DNA of 64,000 nt from contig OW203732.1 in the NCBI GenBank assembly GCA_934045075.1, forward strand, positions 9,449,001 to 9,513,000. The letters are read 5' to 3'. The translations under genes and the position numbers were made by a program. Each line of letters begins with the position of its first letter. Positions within the stretch are counted from its first letter, which is position 1. Positions 1 through 8,851 of this stretch are shown piece by piece. The notes beneath the pieces were generated by a model. It was given only the letters and a program-made list of their open reading frames with translations, did no database searches and was not told where the DNA came from. The DNA is from Yponomeuta sedellus (Eukaryota; Arthropoda; Insecta; Lepidoptera; Yponomeutidae).

Positions 1-389
1 TATATTTATAACTTAAATATTATATTAAAGCTATACATCATAAAATTGTACAAAGTACCCTACAATGATTGCGCATTTGATGATGATCGATTGGAATATG
101 TAACATTGTGACCGATTTCCCAATAAAAATACATGAAACGTATTATAATAAGCGTAACATATTTACGCTTTTTGGTTACGGTGTGTCGTAAAAATAGGTA
201 TACGTAAGAGTGTCCCAAATACAAATATTGAAAAATAATCACATTTTTCAACATACGTATTGTAAAAAAAATATTAATAGCAGCCTAATGTCATTCCGAC
301 TCCCGCGAAGTGTCCCAAACTGATTTATGTAAAACACGTTTAATAGTGTCAACATAATAGTGGTTGACCAAGTTGTACGTAGAGTACTT
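1..389. other. AT-rich sequence without a recognised gene
   Basis: No convincing coding sequence or repeat end is visible. Short open frames here have no recognisable motif and biased AT composition. Confidence 0.5.
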
Positions 390-495
390 CAAGCTTAATC
401 CATCTAAAGCAACTCCCAATCACTGCAGCATTCGAGTGGTCTCTTTACTTAGTGTTTAGTGCGAGTGAACATGCCAGTGGTCACTGTATATAAAT
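390..495 (+). repeat. Family F repeat, diverged fragment
   Basis: Partial copy of an unclassified repeat of about 180 bp. It keeps the order CCATCTAAA, CACTGCAG, GAGTGGTC, GTGAGTGAA, CCAGTGG and CTGTATATAAAT seen in the better copies near 15.7 and 43.9 kb. The 5' half is missing. No coding content; the mode of transposition is unknown. Confidence 0.55.
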
Positions 496-660
496 CTACG
501 AGTATATATATGCAAAGGCAAAAGAAAAGGTACTATCGCTGAGTGGGTCCAACACGCATCTGTCGGGTATTACCTATTTATTACTCATGGATTTTCTGAG
601 TTCTTCACAAAGTCAGTATTATTTTTTTATAGTGCGCTATTATATCAACCACTCACTCAA

Positions 661-870
661 TATAACGTCCACACAACACGATCACTTGACCTGGTCCTAA
701 ACTAGGATACCCTGTACTATAGTAACCAGGTAAGGAAGTCACAAACATGAAAATACACCCATTATGAGGTCACTTGTACAAATGTACGACGGCCCCCAGC
801 GGGAATTGAACCTATGACCTCAGTCTTGGTACGCAAGCGTTAACGGCTAGACCAACAACACAGTCAATTG
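661..870 (-). mobile_element. tRNA-derived SINE, family D
   Basis: On the minus strand it starts with a tRNA-like head with box A-like GGTCTAGCCGTTAACG and box B-like GGTTCAATTCC. The body GAGGTCA..GGGTGTATTTTCATG follows and the 3' end is GTTGTGTGGAC. Nine copies of this family lie in the window, so it is an interspersed repeat and not a tRNA gene. Transcription would be by RNA polymerase III; mobility would depend on a LINE partner. Confidence 0.8.
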
Positions 871-974
871 ACGGTCATTGTATTATCCAACTAGGTGTGC
901 CTCTCGTAGTCAGCTGGCTATGGTAGACAGTCAGTCATAGTTATACGTAAACGGGTCTAACCGTGATGATTTAT

Positions 975-1060
975 TAGGTACAACGTAAATTATCTTAGTT
1001 CCTAACGTGTCAGCAACGTTACAGTTGCCATAGTCACTGGCAGACTGAAATTGAGAGTAC
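975..1060 (-). repeat. LINE-like 3' fragment (GCCGAAACG type)
   Basis: On the minus strand it reads CAGTCTGCCAGTGACTATGG, then ACGTTGCTGACACG and a TAAGATAATTTACG stretch. This matches the arrangement near 38.15 kb (ACCACGGCAGCTG..GCCGAAACGTCG..TTAAGG). It is probably the 3' UTR of a degraded non-LTR element. Confidence 0.45.
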
Positions 1061-1110
1061 TGTCAACTATTGTAGAGAGGGTAGGTGGTCTACGCTCAAG
1101 TTACTTATCA

Positions 1111-1213
1111 GCCCTTTGTAAGTCCCCACTGCTGGGACACGGGTCTCCTTCTACATCGCAGGAAGGTTAGGCTATTCTTCGTTACGGGGGCCAAGTCCGG
1201 GTTAGTGGAGTCG
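1111..1213 (-). mobile_element. 5S-derived SINE (family A), 3' fragment
   Basis: Holds only the 3' portion of family A in antisense: CCCCACTGCTGGGACAC, the TCGCAGGAAGGTTAGGC stretch and GGGGGCCAAGTCCGGGTT. The 5S-like head is absent (5' truncation). Confidence 0.7.
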
Positions 1214-1280
1214 AAGTCACCTTACTAGTCAATAATCGCGATTAGACCTGTTTGATATGTAACTATGTATGAGTATCGCG

Positions 1281-1482
1281 ATTATATTCTCTTTATTGCA
1301 CTAACCCGTGCTAATGACAATTTTAAGTAATACAGAGAGTAATGTAAAGAGTTTTGAAATTTCACTGATGCCGGTAGTCGCCTATTAGCTCAGTTGGGAG
1401 AGGGCTGGCATGGTTAGCCAGATGTCGCGGGTTCGAGTCCCGGCATGGGTGGAATTTCTAGCCTCTAAATATGTTTTTAAAA
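1281..1482 (-). mobile_element. Family B tRNA-like SINE, foldback copy with 12-bp target-site duplication
   Basis: The perfect duplication ATGAGTATCGCG lies at 1269-1280 and 1483-1494. The left end is the antisense 3' tail (TTATTGCACTAACCCGTGC). From about 1326 the sequence switches to the sense strand: AATACAGAGAGTAATGTAAAG, then box A-like TTAGCTCAGTTGGGAGAG, box B-like GGTTCGAGTCC and GCCTCTAAAT. The 3' tail therefore defines minus orientation, while the tRNA-like part is on plus: a snap-back structure. Confidence 0.8.
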
Positions 1483-1494
1483 ATGAGTATCGCG

Positions 1495-2018
1495 AGTCAT
1501 TAACGTACGAAACGAGTTTTCTCCCGACGAACAGAACCCTAACATTTTGAATGAGTATTCGCGATTTGTTGAACAAAAATACGTTGCATAGTTAAAATGA
1601 TAAAACACATATTGAATTGGGTCGGTTTTTGTGTTCGAAATGGTCGACGGCTGGATTGTTTACTCCGACGGAAATCATACGCTACCGTGACTTCGGCAGA
1701 TACACGTTTCATTTAAAAATGTAGGTATTTAGCGCCGTACGCAATGCTTATTGAAAATTTCAGGAGTCTGATGTATTTTTGCGAGGCATGTAGATTGTTT
1801 TGTTTGTTCGGTATGAGGAAAAAACTCTTGTTTTTATTCGAAACTTAAATATTTCATTTTAGTCATTTTTCCCCTCGTGTGAAACTCATGTGCCATTTTT
1901 TAAAAGAAAGCTGTTTTATTTTTCAAAGTAAACCAAATGGTGTTTAGTATAAAATACAAAGTATTTATAATTAAATGTTAAGTTACATTATTTATAGTAT
2001 TTTTTTTATTATTATTAA
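1495..2018. other. No gene recognised
   Basis: AT-rich sequence with no repeat end or coding motif that I can identify. It starts with GAGTATTCGCGA motifs similar to those around 1.27 kb. Confidence 0.4.
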
Positions 2019-2457
2019 ACTAGCTGACTCAGCGAACTTCGTACCGCCTACCATTTTTTTAATTTTTTCTCTTCTTAAGAAAAATCCTTGTACTTAAAGG
2101 TTATAATATAAAAATGAATCCCCGAATGTGTTGGTAAGAGCAAATCTCGAGAGCAGCTGAACCGATTTCGCTAATTCTTTTTTTAGAATAGTCTTTGAAG
2201 TACAAGGATGGTTTTTACGGAGAGAAAAATAAAAAAATTAAAGAATCGACTGTTAGGCGGTGCGTAGTTTGCTGGGTCAGCTGGTCTGTATATAAAAATG
2301 AATCGCTGAATGTTTTGGTAAGCGCAAATCTCGAAAGCAGCTGAACCGATTTCGCTAATTCTTTATTAGAATATTTCTTGAAGTACGAGGATAGTTCTTG
2401 CGGAGAGATAAATAAAAAAATTAAGAATCGACTGCTAGGCGGTACGAAGTTCGCTAG
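2019..2457 (+). mobile_element. Helitron-like ends, inverted left end plus two tandem right ends
   Basis: At 2019 an antisense end ACTAGCTGACTCAGCGAAC is followed by two head-to-tail copies of a unit of about 170 bp (roughly 2113-2284 and 2291-2457). Each unit begins TATAAAAATGAATC and carries GCAGCTGAACCGATTTCG. The first ends GGGTCAGCTGG and the second ends TTCGCTAG. The terminal CTAG and insertion next to T fit Helitron-type ends; no Rep/helicase coding sequence is present. A third copy lies at 39.6-40.1 kb. Confidence 0.6.
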
Positions 2458-2521
2458 TATGAAATAAAATAAAATGACATCCCGTAAATTCGTCAAATCT
2501 TAACCGATTTTGACATTTTTC

Positions 2522-2538
2522 TACATACATACATACAT

Positions 2539-2591
<53 letters not shown>

Positions 2592-2687
2592 TACATACAT
2601 ACATACATACATACATACATACATACATACATACATACATACATACATACATACATACATACATACATACATACATACATACATACA
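2522..2687. repeat. Compound microsatellite (TACA)n-(CA)n-(TACA)n
   Basis: A tract of ACAT units with a central AC dinucleotide block of about 36 bases. Open frames on both strands (YIHT / MYVC repeats) are artefacts of the repeat. Confidence 0.97.
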
Positions 2688-2841
2688 GAACTTAATCATG
2701 AAATTATGAACCCGTTGACAACTATTACAGGATAAAACCATTTTTTTCACAGTCGCGCCATATGCAGGCAACCATTGTTTGCCGAATACTCGAGCTATAT
2801 GGTCGGTCCATCTGGCTGATTCTGTACCAAGTGATCATTTA

Positions 2842-3020
2842 ATAATAATAATAACTTCCACACAACACAGTCACAGTCACATGTTCTGTTCTGGTCCCAA
2901 ACTAAGTTACCCTGTGCTGGCACATCACAAACACGCAAATACACCTAGACTAAGGCCGATTGTATAACTCGAACCCACGACCTCTGTTTTGGACGTTTAA
3001 CGCTAGACCAACACGGTACT
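2842..3020 (-). mobile_element. tRNA-derived SINE, family D
   Basis: Antisense copy: AACTTCCACACAACACA at the left (3' end), TGGTCCCAAACTAAG in the body, and the box B complement TCGAACCCACGACCTCTG followed by box A-like sequence at the right (5' end). Internal deletions have removed part of the body. Confidence 0.75.
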
Positions 3021-3129
3021 ATTTGCCTTTCCCGAGGTTGCCAGAGTATGTTTCGTAAGGTAACAACACGTTTGTAAAATATCAGAATTCAATATACGGA
3101 TTTCAAGAGCGATAGGCTTTCCAAAAAAC

Positions 3130-3208
3130 CTGCGGTAGTGTGTGGAATCGAACCTACGACCTTTAGCATGGTAATCGGACGTGATACCGTTAGGCCAACG
3201 TGGCTGCA
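3130..3208 (-). mobile_element. tRNA-related SINE head, separate family
   Basis: On the minus strand it reads GCAGCCACGTTGGCCTAACG (box A-like), then CATGCTAAAGGTCGTAGGTTCGATTCC (box B). Organised like a tRNA, but the continuation is not shared with families B-E. Only this one copy is visible here, so the family assignment is open. Confidence 0.5.
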
Positions 3209-3312
3209 AAATACTGAGCTCGGTCACAATTTTCATTTTCCGTCGGCATTGTGTTTCAGTCCGTTTTACTTCAGTTTTTTCAATCGCAACGAGAAAGACC
3301 CTTTATAATGCA

Positions 3313-3555
3313 GCCCATGCTTCGCAAGACACGTTAAGCCGTTGGTACCGACTGTTATGTAATGACAGTCGCTAAGCCATGTCAGAGGTCTCATGGGGGG
3401 CTTGTAAACTTCTGACAGTAAGGCTCGCCACTGTCTTACAATCCTCCACCAACCCGGACTTTGCCCCCGTGGTGGCGTATGGCCTAACCTTCCTGCGATG
3501 CAGGAAGAAACCCGTGCCCCAGCAGTGGGGACATACAAGGGTTGATATCGAATGC
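3313..3555 (+). mobile_element. 5S-derived SINE (family A), 5'-truncated
   Basis: Begins in the CATGCTTCGCAAGACACG segment and runs through GTCATGTAATGACAG-type and TTCTGACAGTAAGG modules to the 3' end CCCCAGCAGTGGGGACATAC plus GGGTTGATATCG. The 5S-like head is missing. Confidence 0.8.
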
Positions 3556-3567
3556 AGGTCATATATG

Positions 3568-3676
3568 TCATTATAGGGCACAGCTAGGCCTTCTCTCGGA
3601 GAGCGAGTATGGGCTTAATCACCACGCGTGCCCAGCGCGGATACTTAATTTGAAATCCTGAGGTATGTGAACACCA
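3568..3676 (-). mobile_element. tRNA-derived SINE (family C), 3' fragment
   Basis: Antisense GGCACAGCTAGGCCTTCTCTC, CGTGCCCAGCGCGGAT and CCTGAGGTATGTGAACACC. Only the 3' half is kept. Confidence 0.65.
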
Positions 3677-3684
3677 ATCAGTCA

Positions 3685-3812
3685 ATCAAGAAGGTTTTAG
3701 TCAAACTGTCACAGAAACTGCGGCTTAATGAGCGGGACAAGTTAAACTAGACGTCCATTTCAAAATCTAGAGTGTTTTGGACAAAAATGGGCAAAAAAAA
3801 CTTAAACTTAAT
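3685..3812 (-). repeat. Unclassified interspersed repeat (pair with 13.86 kb)
   Basis: Shares TCTAGATTTTGAAATGGAC, CATTAAGCCGCAG and a GACTAAAACCTT end with 13858-13988, in the opposite orientation. The A-rich 3' end suggests a retroposed LINE tail. No coding potential is visible. Confidence 0.6.
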
Positions 3813-3983
3813 TTTTTCAAAGCTCTTCGTCATTATTTCCTCATCGCGTAGATTGTTATTACAACGTATTATGTATGTGTATCATAACTATGTATATAAC
3901 GGTTTATGTAGGTATATTGTTATTTATATAAGTAGCGTATTAATATATTCATATTTGCACCGACTACCCGTCTCTTATTTCCT

Positions 3984-4115
3984 TCAGCAACTTTCCATCA
4001 TAAGGTTGTCTGGAAGAAATTGCTTATAGCAATAAGGCCGCCAATTGTACTTTGTATATTTACATGTTTTATAATATGTGCTCTGGTGTACAATAAAGAA
4101 TATTCTTATCTTAGT
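3984..4115 (+). mobile_element. CR1/Jockey-type LINE 3' tail
   Basis: Contains GTCTGGAAGAAATTGCTTAT, then AATAAGGCCGCCAATTGTAC and a terminal GGTGTACAATAAAGAATATTC. This 3' UTR pattern recurs about ten times in the window, often followed by TATC repeats. It is a dead 5'-truncated insertion. Confidence 0.7.
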
Positions 4116-4169
4116 CAACAGAGTTTTAATAATTATTATAAAACATAGAACTGGTGCATTGCACTCGCT

Positions 4170-4330
4170 TAAATCAATCACTTTTAACACCAGACACTCA
4201 AGTTTTCTCACGATGTCTTCTTTCACCGTTAGCGAGTGGTATTGCTTACATAAATTCACAAATTTATGTAACTTAGAAAATAAAGTCATTGGTACAGGAC
4301 GGGATTTGAACCCACGAAAGGACCCTTACT
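4170..4330 (-). mobile_element. tRNA-derived SINE, family C
   Basis: Antisense CACGATGTCTTCTTTCACCG, TTAGCGAGTGGTATTGC, AACTTAGAAAATAAAGTCATTGG, and the box B complement GGATTTGAACCCACG near the right (5') end. Confidence 0.75.
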
Positions 4331-4439
4331 GTTTAATAATTATCTCTGATCCACTTTTCATGGGGATGAGAAGAGTCCACAAGGCGAGAACAAACGCCGG
4401 ATCCCTTTGACAAATCCCTTGAGGGATTAAACCTCGAAG

Positions 4440-5760
4440 CGATCTAAGTGCCATTGAGTTGTTTCTGGAAATGTCACATAGATGTTTTATTTATGATCTA
4501 TTCTTTTCCCGGTACGGAAGGCTGCACCCTATAGTCACTTCCATCAGAACTTTTATGTCAAGTGGAGAAAGAGACGCGTAGAACTCTTGAGTTTCACGTG
4601 GTTCCGTTTTATTAAATTCTTTATACTTTTCCTATGGGTAGAGTTCAAGTATTTTTATTTATTGAAAGCAAGCCATGCTCTCGTATTATATCGTATTTAG
4701 TAGGTATTTTATATCACCATAATAAAATACTATCACCAGTATACTACCATCTAAGCTAGGTGGACAGAGTTCCGAATTTCATACAAATCCTTTCCACCAG
4801 TGAAAGAGTAATTGTGTAATGATCATACAAAGTTTTTAGTATAATAAATTTTATGAAATTTTTAGAACGGATAAAAAAAAACTAGTCTTACAAGATAAGA
4901 CAAGATAGAACATATTTTATTACATAAAAATACAAAAATAAAACATGCAATAAAATGCATCGTCTTTCAAATAACCTTGCGGCGGAAAGATTTATATTAA
5001 ATATAGTAATATTTATCAATTACAAATTTATTATTATTTTTGAAGGCAATGACTTAATGAATAAGTTATATTCATTTTCTCAGCTTTTATATTAAATAAC
5101 TTTACTCCAAAAAAAATATTTTGACGTAATACGCCTACAAACTTAGACCTACCAAATTTACATAAATAATCATAAAAATCGGTAAAGTCGTTTCGAAGAA
5201 GTTCGACAGCCAATAAATACGACATTTTTATATTTTAAATGGCTTAATACCTTTCACTGTTATGACTTAATCCCTAAAGATACCCTTATCTTTAGGGATT
5301 AAAGATCAATATAGAGTAAAAACGATGCGGGTATTCACAAGGTGATTTTATCTCGTAGCAAGCGTTATTGATGTCATGAATAACCGAAGGGTATTGCCAT
5401 CACAATTGTTCGTAACTTCGAAACAAAGTAGTCGAGAGGTAGTCAATCTCTTTGAATAATCATTTGAAGAAACTTCTTTGTCAAGTCTATGAACAATAAC
5501 TGACAACCAATAGAAGTAGCTTTTAAGATTAGAAGGAAATTATTTATTTCAGTAAGTTAGTCTTTGTTATGTGAAACAAAAGGATTTTAGGGTTCTGAAA
5601 ACGCAAATAAAATTCCCTTGAATATTTTCTAAAGTGAAAAATATTTATTCAGGTGAACGAAGAGTCATAAAATCAAAGCGAAAATCACAGGGCCCGTAAA
5701 ATTTTACTAACGCGCGTAACATAAACCGGCTTCTAAGTGTTACTGTAAATAATAAAAGAA
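4440..5760. other. Long stretch without recognised genes; contains one 16-bp hairpin
   Basis: AT-rich, no repeat family assigned. At 5267-5302 there is a perfect stem TTAATCCCTAAAGATA / TATCTTTAGGGATTAA with a 4-base loop. Short open frames have no recognisable motif. Confidence 0.45.
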
Positions 5761-5765
5761 CACTC

Positions 5766-6060
5766 ACCATAAAACGCCTAGAAAAATCTCAAAAGTCACC
5801 TAACCGATCACAACCATAGCACATCAATTCTTATTCAGTTAGCACTTTTCATTTTCTACTTCGGCTTCAATCCATTACAAGTGAAGAATTTATTTCGACA
5901 AATATTCGTAGCGTTCAGACGCGACCGCTACGGCGTAGCAGCGTAGGCGAGCATCCGTCGTAGCGCCGCAGGCACACTGCCACACAAGAGGCGCTAGAAG
6001 CTACACTCGCCGATCTGTGCCGAGCGCAGCCGAATTTTTCCGAGCTATCTTAAGCCGTGA
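5766..6060 (-). promoter_or_regulatory. Candidate CpG-rich promoter and non-coding first exon of a minus-strand gene
   Basis: Positions 5904-6060 are strikingly CpG-rich against the AT-rich surroundings. On the minus strand this is followed by about 130 bases of ordinary sequence and then a good 5' splice-donor context, TTTTATG|GTGAGTGTTC, at about 5768. This is what a promoter plus untranslated first exon would look like. No TATA box or coding start was identified and no downstream exon is recognised in the window, so this is an inference. It could also be a fragment of a GC-rich repeat. Confidence 0.25.
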
Positions 6061-6507
6061 TTGATATCAAATGAAATGTGAGGAATGAGTAGTTCCAAAG
6101 CGGTCTTTGTTTCAAGGATTACTTTTTTTCCGCCTCCGGCCAACTAGGCAGCGATATATCTCATGAGCGTTTCTTGCCTTACACTAATTGCGTCACAAAG
6201 AGAAGGCAAACGTTTCTCCCATATGTTTCGTTTAATTGGATGGTAGTTTTGTCGCCAATCAAGGCGTTAGGGATTATGTCGGAGCAAGGAATCCTGTGCA
6301 ATTACAGTAGGACATATTTGTATTGGTTTATTAAGATGCGTATAGGCTTGCAAAAAATGTTATAGTAAAAAATTGTAAATTATACTTTGTGTTATTTAAA
6401 TTACATACATCCATTAGCTTAATAAGCTGTTTTTTTACTTTTTCTGTCCACTTCTGTCCACCAATTAACTTAAGATATAATAAAAAATGCAATCATATAA
6501 TAAAACT

Positions 6508-6716
6508 ACGTTTGCCAAGTCGCGGCAACGTAGTAACGCAAACGTAGTGTAGGACGCCCTCCGTTAAGGTGGGATGACGATCTGCGAAAAACTGCCGGCA
6601 GATGCTGGATGCGGCAAGCTGAAGACAGGGCGCTATGGCGCTCATTAGGGGAGGGCTATGTCCAGCAGTGGACTACATAATATAGCCTGAAGAAAAAGAA
6701 AAATAAGAAGAAGAAT
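6508..6716 (+). mobile_element. RTE-type LINE, 3' end
   Basis: Encodes the end of an RTE reverse transcriptase protein: RSVGRPP.RWDDDLRKTAG, then WMRQAEDRALWRSLGEGYVQ and QWTT, stop. It then ends in ATAGCCTGAAGAAAAAG. All upstream domains are missing, as is usual for 5'-truncated copies. Confidence 0.85.
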
Positions 6717-6735
6717 AAAACTTTAGATATATAGA

Positions 6736-7012
6736 GCGGCGCTACCCCAGTGGGTAGAACAATGGACTCGAAAGCGATAGAACAAGGTTCAATTCCCAGT
6801 ACGGGCATATACCGATGACTTTGTGCAATAGTACTCGCTAACTTTGAAGAACAACATCGTGAGGAAAACAGAGTATCTATAAGGTGTTCAAATATCTCCG
6901 GGCTTGAAATTGATAGTCTATGGCGGGCGCGCATGGTAATTAAGCCCATAGTCACTCTCTATCAGAAAAGGACTGTGCCCTACAGTGGGACGTTTATAGG
7001 CTACGTCAAAAA
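6736..7012 (+). mobile_element. tRNA-derived SINE, family C, near full length
   Basis: The tRNA-like head has CTACCCCAGTGGGTAGAAC (box A) and GGTTCAATTCCC (box B). The body holds the ACATCGTGAGGAAA module and a CGCGCATGGTAATTAAGCCC block. The 3' end is CTACAGTGGGACGTTTATAGG. That end resembles the RTE LINE end (GCAGTGGAC..TATAGCC), suggesting mobilisation by RTE enzymes. Confidence 0.85.
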
Positions 7013-7048
7013 ATACCTGAACAAATTATTAAAATGTTTTCCGGGCAG

Positions 7049-7410
7049 GCTCGTGGTCTAGTCGAACCGAGTGATTGGAATCAATCACTTGAGTCAAGCA
7101 ACAACAAAGCGCGGTAAGGTGCAGGATGGGTGACCGTCCTTTGACTACCGCTAGTGGCATTTTTCCGAGCGCTTCCGTGCTTCGCAAGGCACGTTAAGCC
7201 GTTGGAGGCGGCTGTCATGTAATGGCAGTCGTTAGGCCATGTCAGAGACCTCATGGGCGGCTTGATAACTACTGACAGTTAGAACCGCCACTGTCTTACA
7301 ACCCTCCACCAACCCATATTTGGCCCCTGTGGTGGAGTTTGGCCTAATCTTCCTGCCATGCAGGAAGAGACCCGTGCCCCAACAGTAGGGACGTACAAGG
7401 GTTGGTATCA
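7049..7410 (+). mobile_element. 5S-derived SINE (family A), near full length
   Basis: Best plus-strand example. The head starts GCTCGTGGTCTAGTCGAACC with a short hairpin GTGATTG..CAATCAC. The 5S-like block follows: AATCACTTGAGTCAAGCAAC, a GCGCGGT segment, then GGATGGGTGACCG at 7124-7136, the box C motif of 5S rRNA. A specific body (TTCCGTGCTTCGCAAGGCAC, TTCTGACAGT-like) leads to the 3' end ACAGTAGGGACGTACAAGGG. There is no protein-coding content. It would be expected to use a type 1 (TFIIIA-dependent) RNA polymerase III promoter. Confidence 0.8.
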
Positions 7411-7547
7411 ATTTTCGGGGCTTAATCGAGTAGTAATTTATTGCCATTTTACCTCGACGTTTCGACGACGTTACAGTCATCGTGGTCACGAGAAGACTGA
7501 TGGCTGGTGCCCGCTCGCATCTTATCATGCGATTCAGCCCCGAAAAT
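7411..7547. mobile_element. Small inverted-repeat (MITE-like) element
   Basis: Termini ATTTTCGGGGCTTAATCG (left) and CGATTCAGCCCCGAAAAT (right) are inverted repeats with one mismatch. The interior has GACGTTTCGACGACGTTACAG and a GTCATCGTGGTCACG stretch like the GCCGAAACG repeat. It abuts the 3' end of the family A SINE. Confidence 0.5.
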
Positions 7548-7636
7548 ATTCTTATAACGTGTTTAAGTCGCTAAAGTTTAAAATGTGTTACCTGAACAAT
7601 ATTTGCATTATTCGTGCAAACCCATTTGACAGTCCG

Positions 7637-7846
7637 ATTTGACTCATTGGTCGAGCCGTTAATACTCTTAGCTACGAAGACAGAGGTCTTGGGTTCGACG
7701 TCCACTGAGGACCGCCGTACATTTGTTCAAGTGGCCACTGTCTGGGTGTATTTTCATGTTTGTAATGTCCTTGCCTGGATGCCATGGTAGAGGTTATCCT
7801 GACTTGGGAGCAGGTCAAGCGATTATGTTGTGTGAAAGATACGTAA
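7637..7846 (+). mobile_element. tRNA-derived SINE, family D
   Basis: Sense copy: box A-like TTGGTCGAGCCGTTAATAC, box B-like GGGTTCGACGTCC, then GGGTGTATTTTCATGTTTG, and the 3' end GATTATGTTGTGTGAA. Confidence 0.8.
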
Positions 7847-7886
7847 GATATATTTTTATATAGTGAACCCTATTGATATCACTCCA

Positions 7887-7967
7887 TGTATGTCCCCACT
7901 GCTGGGGCACAGGTCTCTTCCTGCATCGTAGGAAGGTAAGGCCATACTCCACGGGGGTGGAGTGAAC
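7887..7967 (-). mobile_element. 5S-derived SINE (family A), 3' fragment
   Basis: Antisense CCCCACTGCTGGGGCACAGG, CTTCCTGCATCGTAGGAAGG and the ACTCCACGGGGGTGGA remnant. Confidence 0.7.
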
Positions 7968-8516
7968 CCTATAACAAGTACATAGTCATATTTTTTTCAT
8001 TTTGACATAAACTTTTTTTATCATAACAGCATTGTCCAAGCAGGTACCTATAGCACCTAATTAAACTTTGTATAATAAATCTATAAGTAGAAGCATTGAA
8101 GCTTTTTATATCAAGCAATTTTTAGTCGATATCGTTCTAGGTAGTTATGCTGTTTCCTGTTTTTCTTCTCAATGTTGTGACAATATATTTTATCATATCG
8201 GATTCAGAAGTTTGAAGCAAACGCCAAAACTTTATTATGTATCTTCCACTTCCAGGGTACTGGAACCTACTTTACTTTCCAACATTCTTGGATATTTGTT
8301 TGATAATAAAATGTGTGGTTGTTTCTAAACACTGAAATCAAATGTCATTTGGAAACAAATACTTATACAAGACGTTCCGTGTTTACTTGGTAAATTGTAC
8401 ACAGTAAATTGATTAATTTGAACCTAAAACTGTGGTTTGGGTACAGTAAATATTTTAGGATAGCATTTAACGCCAGGTAAGTACTTTATCTATGTCACTG
8501 GCATATCATTAACATA

Positions 8517-8718
8517 ACATAACATTTACATACAAGCACATATATTGCTTCTGGCCCCACACTAGGATACTCTGTGTCATGGGAACCAGAAACAACGACA
8601 TCACAAACATGTAAATATCCAAGACCTGAGCTTTTTTTTTGTTCCCAACTGGGATTCGAACCCGGGACCTCTTGCATGATAGGCAAACGCGCTACCGCTA
8701 CGCCGCAGAGGTCGCCTT
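8517..8718 (-). mobile_element. tRNA-derived SINE, family E
   Basis: On minus: GACCTCTGCGGCGTAGCGG (box A region), GGGTTCGAATCCCAG (box B), CAGGTCTTGGATATTTACATG, CCTAGTGTGGGGCCAGAAGC and ATGTTATG at the 3' end. Four copies lie in the window. Confidence 0.85.
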
Positions 8719-8762
8719 TATACCGTTATTAAAATAATTGCAGTGCATAGGTCTTTTGCTTT

Positions 8763-8850
8763 TATTTATAAGGCCGCCATTTGTACTATATTTCTATTTA
8801 ATTTCTGTTACTGTAATTTCTGTATACAATAAAAAATATTCTATCTATCT
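8763..8850 (+). mobile_element. CR1/Jockey-type LINE 3' tail with TATC repeat
   Basis: AAGGCCGCCATTTGTACTAT, an AT-rich stretch, ACAATAAAAAATATT, and CTATCTATCTC at the very end. Confidence 0.65.
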
Positions 8851-8851
8851 C

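Noticed and set aside
2435..2771. MYVC / YIHT repeat peptides
   Set aside because: Translation of the TACA/CA microsatellite.
3181..3581. Several overlapping frames of 65-101 codons
   Set aside because: They cover the family A SINE at 3313-3555 in different frames.
5267..5302. MicroRNA gene at the 16-bp hairpin
   Set aside because: Stem is too short for an animal pre-miRNA and no supporting flank pairing is seen.
7080..7140. 5S rRNA gene
   Set aside because: Only the internal promoter-like block is present; the 5' and 3' thirds of 5S are missing and the block is embedded in an interspersed repeat.
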